A DNA stretch of 39,861 bases from a bacterium (GTDB lineage Bacteria; Planctomycetota; Phycisphaerae; Phycisphaerales; SM1A02). Positions 34,335 through 39,861 of this stretch are shown here, in pieces; position 1 is the first letter of the stretch, and every line of letters starts with the position of its first letter. Below the pieces are notes generated by a model. That model was not told the DNA's origin, ran no database searches, and saw only the letters and a program-made list of their open reading frames with translations. The DNA lies in contig JAPOKA010000026.1 of assembly GCA_029977865.1 (NCBI GenBank), positions 1 to 39,861 of the forward strand, in the 5' to 3' direction. The translations under genes and the position numbers were made by a program.

Positions 34335-35393
34335 TCAGCGCTTGCCATCCCGCTGACGACGGGTCTCGCGCTCCAGAACCCGCCGCTCTGCGGCGGTGAG
34401 CCGGTCGAGACCTTCTCGTCGAATCTTGTCGAGCACGCGATCGACCTCCGCCTGCCGCTCCGCCTGCTCGCGCTCCTCGCGGAGCCGCGAGGCCTCTTCC
34501 CGCGCCGCTTCACGTTCCTCGGCTTCATCTCGCTGCCGCGATCGCTCGAGCCGCTCGAGGAAGCTCCCTTCCTCTGCCTCTCCCATCGCCTCGGCGTGGC
34601 GAATCTGCTGGCACCGCTGGTGGCACCACAGCGCCCCCACCGCCGCCAGCACCAGCAGCACCAGTTGATCGGCGAGCAATCCGACCACCGCGAGGCCGAT
34701 CGCGGCGACGTAGCCGACGCGAGCGGCCAGGATCACCGCCTCTGCGGTGGTCCGGCGCCGCAACGCGATCGCTTCGACCGCGGCTCCGCCATCGAGCGGC
34801 GGCAGCGGAACGAGGTTGATCGCCAGCAGCACCGAGTTCACCCACGCCAAGAGGTGCACCGCCGCCGCCCACCCGCCGCCGCCGGCGATCGTGAAGCCGG
34901 TGACCGGATCGAGCGGGTTGGGGATCGCCACCCGCAATGAGTACCCGCTTGCCGCGAGCGCCGCCGCGGCCATGAGAAGGATCGCGAGGTTCACCGCCGG
35001 ACCCCCGAGGTGGACCACAAGCCGGCGTTGCCATCCGGGTGGCGGCGAGCAGGCAGCCAGACCGCCGAGCGGCCAAAGAAGGATCTCGTTGCAGCGGCCA
35101 CCGACCCATCGGCAGGCGAAGGCGTGGCCGAACTCGTGCAGCAGCACCGAGAGCACCAGGAACCCGAGGGCCATCGCGGTGGGAGTCGGTCCCAAGGCGG
35201 TGTTGCCAAGCCACGACCGAAGCAACTCCACGCCGATGAAGAGCGGCAGCAAGAGGTGCATCCGCACCTCGATCCCCGCGAGGCGACCAAGCGGAATCGA
35301 CCAGGAGAACGGGCGCTCGATCCAGCGGAAGCGTTCGCTTCCGTCGCCTCGCTCCCACTGGCCAGTGGGCCCGCCAGAACCTCGACCGATCAT
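34335..35393 (-). CDS. M50-family (site-2-protease-like) zinc metalloprotease
   Basis: The 352-residue membrane protease has the zinc motif HEFGH at 86-90 and the second motif NLVPLPPLDGG at about 193-203, the S2P pattern. Six or so membrane segments run between residues 45 and 260. A charged coiled-coil of about 60 residues follows (ERSRQRDEAEEREAAREEA...), then the terminal motif EVDRVLDKIRREGLDRLTAAERRVLE. That last motif also ends the rhomboid neighbour. The ATG at 35393 overlaps the Nudix stop in ATGA, showing coupling. Confidence 0.92.
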   Translation of the reverse strand: MIGRGSGGPTGQWERGDGSERFRWIERPFSWSIPLGRLAGIEVRMHLLLPLFIGVELLRSWLGNTALGPTPTAMALGFLVLSVLLHEFGHAFACRWVGGRCNEILLWPLGGLAACSPPPGWQRRLVVHLGGPAVNLAILLMAAAALAASGYSLRVAIPNPLDPVTGFTIAGGGGWAAAVHLLAWVNSVLLAINLVPLPPLDGGAAVEAIALRRRTTAEAVILAARVGYVAAIGLAVVGLLADQLVLLVLAAVGALWCHQRCQQIRHAEAMGEAEEGSFLERLERSRQRDEAEEREAAREEASRLREEREQAERQAEVDRVLDKIRREGLDRLTAAERRVLERETRRQRDGKR

Positions 35394-35923
35394 GGCGCGA
35401 GCCCCCCGCGGAGACACCAAAGGTGAAATGCCGCGATGGTCTTGCCGTCGCGGATCTCACCGCTCGCGATCTTCTCCCCCACTTCATCGGCGCTGAACAC
35501 CGCCACCTCGATCCGCTCGTCGGGCTCGAGGCGGGCCTCGCCGGCCTCGAGGTCGCGGGCCACGAAGACCTGCATCCGTTCGTCGGTGAAGCCGGGGGTG
35601 GTGAAGAACTCGCCCAGCCGCTCGAAGCGACCGCCCCGGTATCCGGTCTCCTCGGCCAGCTCGCGCCGCGCGGCCGCCTCCGCAGCCTCGCCGCGGCCGA
35701 TGCCGCCGGCGCAGAACTCCAGCAGCCAACTCTCGAGGGTGATGCGGTAGTTGCGAATCAGCACCAGACGCCCATCTGCGAGCACCGGCACCACCGCCAC
35801 CGCCCCGTGGTGCCGCACGACCACCTTTTCGAGGGACCGGCCTTCGCGGCCGATCCATGCGATCCGTTCGATGTCGAAGGCGCGGTCTCGATGCAGGGTG
35901 GAGATTTGCCTCGACTCGGTCAC
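35390..35923 (-). CDS. Nudix hydrolase (ADP-ribose pyrophosphatase-like)
   Basis: The 177-residue protein has a perfect Nudix box GX5EX7REUXEEXGU at residues 73-95 (GGIGRGE...RRELAEETGY), and an extra N-terminal beta domain as in ADP-ribose pyrophosphatases. The EFFTTPGFTDERMQVFVA segment matches that subfamily. It cleaves nucleoside diphosphates linked to another moiety. No ATG exists near the N-terminus; GTG at 35923 is the best start. A TATCAT lies seven bases upstream, consistent with a leaderless transcript. It is 18 bases from the divergent mlaF-like start. Confidence 0.9.
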   Translation of the reverse strand: MTESRQISTLHRDRAFDIERIAWIGREGRSLEKVVVRHHGAVAVVPVLADGRLVLIRNYRITLESWLLEFCAGGIGRGEAAEAAARRELAEETGYRGGRFERLGEFFTTPGFTDERMQVFVARDLEAGEARLEPDERIEVAVFSADEVGEKIASGEIRDGKTIAAFHLWCLRGGLAP

Positions 35924-35930
35924 TGCCGCG

Positions 35931-35936
35931 ATGATA
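35931..35936 (-). promoter_or_regulatory. -10 element TATCAT of the Nudix gene, possibly leaderless
   Basis: On the minus strand TATCAT is separated from the GTG at 35923 by seven bases, so transcription would start at or near the start codon. It lies inside the 18-base divergent gap with the MlaF-like gene, which has no visible promoter of its own there. Confidence 0.45.
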
Positions 35937-35941
35937 GAAGC

Positions 35942-36775
35942 ATGCCGCTCTCCGACGTCACCTCGCCCGCCGACGCCGTCATCTCGACGCGGGGGTTGAC
36001 CAAGTCGTTCGGACGCCTCGAGGTGCTGCGCGGGATCGACCTCGACTTCTTCCCCGGCCAGACCACCGTCGTCCTCGGGCCGAGCGGCACCGGCAAGTCG
36101 GTTCTGCTGAAGCTTCTCGTCGGACTGCTCCGCCCCGACGCAGGCAGCGTCAGCTTCCGCTCGACCCGCCTCGACCGCCTCTCCGAGTCGGCCCTTTCGC
36201 CGATCCGACGCCGGATCGGCTACCTCTTCCAGCAAGGCGCGCTCTTCGATTCGCTCTCGGTCTTCGACAACGTGGCCTTTCCCATGCGCGAGGCTGGCAT
36301 GACCGACGACCTCGAGATCGGACGCCGCGTGGGGGCGTCGCTTCGCCTGGTGGGCCTCGGCGACCTCGTCGATCGCATGCCGTCGCAGCTCTCGGGCGGG
36401 CAGCAGAAGCGAGCAGCACTGGCGCGAGCGATCGTCCTGAAGCCGGAGGTGGTCCTCTACGACGAACCGACCACCGGTCTCGACCCCATCCGCGCCGATC
36501 TCATCAACGAACTGATCCTCCGACTGCAGCGGACCCTCGGAGTCACCAGCATCGTGGTGACCCACGACCTCGCCAGCGCCTTCAAGGTCGCCGATCGGAT
36601 GGTCATGCTGCACGAAGGCAAGGTCGTGCTCGACGCGCCGCCCTCGGCCTTCCGCGACAGCGACCACCCGGTGGTGGGCAGATTTCTTCGTGGCGAGGCC
36701 TCGGCGGAGGACCTCGCGAGCCTCGCGATCGACGAACACTCCGCGACGTCGCTCGCACCGGACGAGAAAAACTGA
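35942..36775 (+). CDS. ABC transporter ATPase, MlaF-like
   Basis: The 277-residue ATPase has Walker A GPSGTGKS at 46-53, a Q-loop (YLFQQGALFDSLSVFDNV) near 94-111, the signature LSGGQQKR at 150-157, and Walker B VVLYDEP at 170-176. The QGALFDSLSVFDNVAFPMRE segment is typical of the Mla/Mkl phospholipid-transport branch. It powers lipid movement in the Mla system. The ATG at 35942 is the only start. An MlaD-like gene follows 33 bases later, but the permease MlaE is absent. Confidence 0.92.
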   Translation: MPLSDVTSPADAVISTRGLTKSFGRLEVLRGIDLDFFPGQTTVVLGPSGTGKSVLLKLLVGLLRPDAGSVSFRSTRLDRLSESALSPIRRRIGYLFQQGALFDSLSVFDNVAFPMREAGMTDDLEIGRRVGASLRLVGLGDLVDRMPSQLSGGQQKRAALARAIVLKPEVVLYDEPTTGLDPIRADLINELILRLQRTLGVTSIVVTHDLASAFKVADRMVMLHEGKVVLDAPPSAFRDSDHPVVGRFLRGEASAEDLASLAIDEHSATSLAPDEKN

Positions 36776-36808
36776 GAGACTGACCGCGATCGCAGCGATC
36801 CGCACCCC

Positions 36809-37870
36809 ATGTCCACCCGACTCAAGGATCTCTTGACTGGCCTCGCCGGGATCGGCGCCCTTGCCGGGCTCGCGGCGCTGCTGCTTCTCTACGGCGAGCT
36901 CACCGGCGTCGTCGCGTCTCGGCACGCGGTCATGGTCGCCTTCGACCAAGCGGCGGGCCTGCGGGTCGGAAGCGTCGTCACCTTGAACGGAGTGCCGGTC
37001 GGCGAAGTCGGCACGATCGAGCTCGTCGATCCCCCGACCGATCCGGAGCGACCGGTGCTCGTGCGGGCCAACATCGACCGCTCGGTGCGACTCCCGGCGA
37101 CGGTGACCGCGCATGTCGAGGCAGGGCTGCTCGGCGGCGGCGCCCGCCTTTCGCTGCGAATCCCCCTGCCTTACGAGCCCGGCACCGCGATGCTGCCCCA
37201 GGATCCGCCGCCCCTCATCGTCGGCCGCGCCGGTGGCCTCGAGGAGACGATCGCGGCGGTGATCGACGAGCGACTCGCCGGGTTCGCGGAGTCGTTCGAG
37301 GAACTGCGCACCCTCGCCCGCACCTACACCCAAGTCGGCCAGCAGCTCAACGACATGCTCGGGCCGATCGATCCCGACGCTCCCGACAGCACCGCGAACC
37401 TGCGACTCACGGTCGTGCGACTGAATGAGACCCTCGCGGAAGCCCGGGCCGCGATGGTGCTCGCCTCGGGCTGGCTCGGCGACGAACAGTTGCAAGCCGA
37501 TCTCCGCAGCGCGATCTGGCGAGCGAACGTCTTCGTCGAGCACGCTACCAATGCCGTCGACGCCTATGCGAACCTCGCCGGATCGCTCTCCGAGGAGGCT
37601 GGCCGCGCCGTCGAAGTCCTCGATGCCCGTGCGGGCGAAGTCGTGGCGACCCTGCAGCCAGTGGCGGATGGCGCGAGCCTGCTGCTCGAGCGAATGCGGA
37701 GCCTTGCCACGCTGGCTGCCGAAGGCGAAGGCACCATCGGGCAGCTGCTCAACAATCCCGATCTCTACAAGAGCCTCGTCGACTCGGCGCAACGCCTCGA
37801 AGCGACCCTTCGCAAGGTCGAGTTGCTGCTCGACAAGATTCGCGAGGAAGGGATCGGGGTCTCGTTCTAG
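36809..37870 (+). CDS. MCE-domain protein, MlaD-like
   Basis: The 353-residue protein has one membrane anchor (about 10-29), an MCE domain (about 39-117, with VAFDQAAGLRVGSVVTLNGVPVGEVG) and a long helical C-terminal part (about 140-350), partly coiled-coil. MlaD binds phospholipids and works with MlaF and MlaE. The helical extension resembles longer MCE proteins that build tunnels between membranes. The gene follows mlaF-like after a 33-base gap. The end of the gene borders repeat copy B. Confidence 0.9.
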   Translation: MSTRLKDLLTGLAGIGALAGLAALLLLYGELTGVVASRHAVMVAFDQAAGLRVGSVVTLNGVPVGEVGTIELVDPPTDPERPVLVRANIDRSVRLPATVTAHVEAGLLGGGARLSLRIPLPYEPGTAMLPQDPPPLIVGRAGGLEETIAAVIDERLAGFAESFEELRTLARTYTQVGQQLNDMLGPIDPDAPDSTANLRLTVVRLNETLAEARAAMVLASGWLGDEQLQADLRSAIWRANVFVEHATNAVDAYANLAGSLSEEAGRAVEVLDARAGEVVATLQPVADGASLLLERMRSLATLAAEGEGTIGQLLNNPDLYKSLVDSAQRLEATLRKVELLLDKIREEGIGVSF

Positions 37871-37921
37871 CCGGACGCGTGTTCCGAATCGCAAAGGACC
37901 GGGCGGGCGAGGACGCCCGCG

Positions 37922-38043
37922 GTGCACGGCAGGCCGCGGCAGCTGCACCATCGCCCGGCCGCACGCGAAACTGTGGACCGCGCGAACGGAACCACCGCCC
38001 GACCGCGCACCAACGTCTCTGTGGACCGCATGCCTCTGGCCCG
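37922..38043. repeat. Intergenic repeat, copy B (one full unit and a second partial unit)
   Basis: The region lies between convergent stops of the MlaD-like and OmpA-like genes. Unit 1 has GTGCACG (37922), CTGCACCA (37943), CGCCCGGCCGCAC (37952) and CTGTGGACC (37971). Unit 2 repeats CGCCCGACCGC (37996) and CTGTGGACC (38019), then CTCTGGCCCG (38034) as in copy A. The distance from CTGTGGACC to CTCTGGCCCG is six bases in both copies. It is non-coding by composition. Confidence 0.6.
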
Positions 38044-38097
38044 CCGTGCGCTCACCGAATCGACCCTCGCTTCCGCCTCGTATGCCGCCACAACGCA

Positions 38098-38125
38098 CAC
38101 GACCCGCCGGTGTCGGCGGGTCGTG
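38098..38125. terminator. Strong hairpin between convergent genes
   Basis: CACGACCCGCCG (38098-38109) pairs perfectly over 12 bases with CGGCGGGTCGTG (38114-38125), loop GTGT. It lies 33 bases after the stop of the minus-strand OmpA-like gene and 227 bases after mlaD-like, so it probably ends transcripts from both sides. There is no T-run, but the stem is very stable. Confidence 0.6.
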
Positions 38126-38158
38126 CGGAGAAAAGACGAGTTGGAGTCGGCGAACGAA

Positions 38159-38788
38159 TCAGTCGGTGACGATGGCCACCTCGACCCGCCGCGACTTGGC
38201 CTTGGTCTCCCGCGGCATCTCCGGGCCAAAGCTCGTGTAGGACATGTTCTTCGCCGAAAGGCCCTTCGACGAAAGGAACTGCCCGACCTCGTAGGCCCGT
38301 TGGAATCCGAGGTGGTAGTTGCTCGGGAAGTTGCTCTTGCGAATCGGGTCGGTGTCGGTGAAGCCGACAAGCCGGATCGCACTGTTGGGGAACTGCTGCT
38401 TGATCTGGCCCGCAAGCCGCTCGAGGGTCTGCTTGGCGTTGGACTTCAGGTTGGTCGATCCAGAGTCGAAGAGCACGTCACCCTCGATCACCGCCACGAT
38501 CTCGCCGGCGCGACCTTCGATGGTGACGCCCTCGAGACCCGAGGCGAAGCCGGCCGGCATGCGACTGGCCTGGGTGCCGATCTCGCCGCGCAACTGGGCG
38601 TTCTGCGATTCGAGGCTGCGTCGCTGCGCCTCCGAATCGTCAAGCTGCGCCCGCAGGTCGGTGACCTGGTCGCGCAACCCCGCATTCTCGTCCATCAGAA
38701 GGGATTCCTTCTTCTTGGCTGCATCGCAGCCCGCGAAGAAGACCACCGTCGCCGCCATCGCCGCCATCACCACGCGTGTCCGTCGCAT
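38159..38788 (-). CDS. OmpA/MotB-domain lipoprotein
   Basis: The 209-residue product has a signal with lipobox FAGC (Cys21), a coiled-coil (about 35-75, ENAGLRDQVTDLRAQLDDSEAQ) and an OmpA-like domain (about 100-209) with VLFDSGSTNLKSNAKQTLERLA and FTDTDPI. The domain usually binds peptidoglycan. The core helix NYHLGFQRAYEVGQFLSSKGL corresponds to the usual NxxLSxxRAxxVxxxL. A Pal-like or MotB-like anchoring role is likely. The start ATG 38788 is used because the signal peptide begins there. It lies 31 bases after the prepilin peptidase stop. Confidence 0.88.
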   Translation of the reverse strand: MRRTRVVMAAMAATVVFFAGCDAAKKKESLLMDENAGLRDQVTDLRAQLDDSEAQRRSLESQNAQLRGEIGTQASRMPAGFASGLEGVTIEGRAGEIVAVIEGDVLFDSGSTNLKSNAKQTLERLAGQIKQQFPNSAIRLVGFTDTDPIRKSNFPSNYHLGFQRAYEVGQFLSSKGLSAKNMSYTSFGPEMPRETKAKSRRVEVAIVTD

Positions 38789-38819
38789 GCTCAAGGCATC
38801 CTTTCCGTCGTTGCGAGCC

Positions 38820-39861
38820 TCAGCTCGCGGCCATGCCGGCACCTTCATGCGCCGGTCCGTCGAAGGAGATCCCGGGCTCCGTCCCGATCTCTCGCGGCAT
38901 TGAAACCGCGGCGGCGCGCTCTGTAAAGCGAACCGGAACCGGCGGCAGCACGATGTCGCGCACCTCGACCACCACCGGGCGCAGGAAGACCACCGCCACC
39001 GCCGCGACGGCGAGGTGCGGGCCGTAGGGAATCTCCCTCGCCTTGCCGCCGAGCGCCCGAGCCCCGGCACCGAACCAGCCCCATCCGGCCAGTCCCAGGA
39101 CCGCCGCGGTCGCGATCCCCGAGAACGGCGCCACCACGAAGACCGTCACCGCGTCGTGCCAGCCCAGCGCAGCGCCGATCGCCGCGAGCAGGTGAACGTC
39201 GCCGAGGCCCATCGCCTCGCGACCAACCGCCAAGGTCCCGAGAATCCGGGTGATCCACACCATTCCACCGCCAACGAGGTACCCGATCGAGACTGCCGCG
39301 AGGGCCTCGACCCAATCCGGCGGGGCGGCTCCACCCCACACTCTCGCGCCGATCACCGCGCCGATGGCAAGACCCGCCGCGATGGGCACCAGGTGCACGA
39401 TCTCGCGAAGCGCCTCCCGACGGGCATGGGGGTAGTCGCCGAGGGTCTCGCCCTCGCGAACGAACTGGTCGTAGTCTGCAAAGGAGGCCTTCCACCAACC
39501 CCTGCGAAGCAGCACGGTCAGGACGAGCACGCCAGCGAGCCCTCCAAACGCAGCAGCCGCCGCCGTTCCGCTCGGCACCGGCAGCGGAGTGGGCGGACTC
39601 GTCAGCGGCACCCGGAATCCCAAGGTCAAGGTGGTCTGGAGCGGCCAGAGCACCGCCGCAGCCCCTGCCACCACCAACGTGAGCGACAAGGGAATCAGGT
39701 AGGTCTTGGCATCGATCAGGGTGATCGGCACCAGCATCGACAGCAGCGTCAGCACCACCAGGAAGCCGGGCCAGGAGCCGGAAAACTGCCGGTCTCTCCA
39801 CCAGTTGTCGCTGCCGAGCGTCCACCAACTGTCCGCGGCGGGAAGGTAGAGCGCGAGGAGC
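38820..39861 (-). CDS. Prepilin peptidase (A24 aspartic peptidase), N-terminus missing
   Basis: The frame runs open to the right window edge, so the N-terminus is absent; about 346 residues are visible. The first catalytic Asp is in LIDAKTYLIPLSL and the second in AMGLGDVHLLAAIGAALGW, the GxGD motif. The enzyme cleaves and usually methylates type IV pilin and pseudopilin leaders. Compared with PulO/PilD there is a longer middle loop and an acidic C-terminal tail. The N-terminal Cys4 methylase domain cannot be judged. It precedes the OmpA-like lipoprotein gene on the same strand. Confidence 0.88.
   Translation of the reverse strand, partial: LLALYLPAADSWWTLGSDNWWRDRQFSGSWPGFLVVLTLLSMLVPITLIDAKTYLIPLSLTLVVAGAAAVLWPLQTTLTLGFRVPLTSPPTPLPVPSGTAAAAAFGGLAGVLVLTVLLRRGWWKASFADYDQFVREGETLGDYPHARREALREIVHLVPIAAGLAIGAVIGARVWGGAAPPDWVEALAAVSIGYLVGGGMVWITRILGTLAVGREAMGLGDVHLLAAIGAALGWHDAVTVFVVAPFSGIATAAVLGLAGWGWFGAGARALGGKAREIPYGPHLAVAAVAVVFLRPVVVEVRDIVLPPVPVRFTERAAAVSMPREIGTEPGISFDGPAHEGAGMAAS

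Noticed and set aside
37922-38043. CRISPR array
   Set aside because: Only two imperfect units with unequal spacing are present, and no cas gene is nearby.
35390-38098. A 902-codon minus-strand open frame
   Set aside because: Only its last 177 codons are the Nudix gene; the rest lies opposite the mlaF- and mlaD-like genes.

Overview
The window is GC-rich, gene-dense bacterial chromosome, most likely from a planctomycete (Planctomycetota, probably class Phycisphaerae). The signs are small membrane proteins with a CxxC...TGL...CPxCG zinc ribbon, a Cys-rich WD/CC repeat protein, a DUF1573-like lipoprotein, a fused SecDF with large insertions, and C-terminal tails shared between intramembrane proteases. 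This assignment is inferred from protein style, not from a marker gene. I see no rRNA, no intact tRNA, no CRISPR array, no IS element and no prophage. It looks like core chromosome with unusual details.

Layout. 1-5.9 kb: end of a Cys-rich secreted protein, a DUF202 membrane protein, glutamyl-tRNA synthetase (gltX), a small unknown, a zinc-ribbon membrane protein, the DNA polymerase clamp (dnaN) and an unknown membrane protein. 5.9-8.2 kb: a fusion of a B12-binding domain with a MeaB-type GTPase, then UPF0316 and a GNAT acetyltransferase. 8.2-11.2 kb: a divergent pair of a KAS III-like enzyme and an MmgE/PrpD protein. 11.2-15.5 kb: two tandem paralogous zinc-ribbon membrane proteins, fructose-1,6-bisphosphatase, a thiolase with a structured leader, and a lipoprotein. 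15.5-18.7 kb: S-adenosylhomocysteinase with a clear promoter and an inverted repeat, a secreted triple TRASH-like protein and a pseudouridine synthase. 18.8-24.4 kb: an aromatic amino acid catabolism neighbourhood, with homogentisate dioxygenase and a DUF192 lipoprotein on the plus strand facing a PqiA / unknown / fumarylacetoacetase operon on the minus strand. 24.4-27 kb: a long non-coding leader, a KamA-like radical SAM protein and an HDAC-family deacetylase. 27-35.9 kb: a minus-strand run Nudix - M50 protease - rhomboid - tgt - yajC - secDF - LysM protein. 35.9-39.9 kb: MlaF and MlaD homologues, an OmpA-like lipoprotein and a truncated prepilin peptidase.

The clearest metabolic link is homogentisate dioxygenase plus fumarylacetoacetase, two steps of tyrosine degradation. 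The enzyme between them, maleylacetoacetate isomerase, is not recognisable here, while an unrecognised 314-residue protein overlaps the fumarylacetoacetase start. The tgt-yajC-secDF order is the widely conserved one.

The most unusual non-coding signals are: a multi-block repeat found in two intergenic gaps, both between convergent genes (20958-21026 and 37922-38043); a thiolase leader with competing hairpins and a tRNA T-arm look-alike; an inverted repeat just downstream of the ahcY promoter; and a recurring TAYNNT -10 element that, for gltX and the Nudix gene, lies so close to the start codon that the mRNAs may be leaderless.
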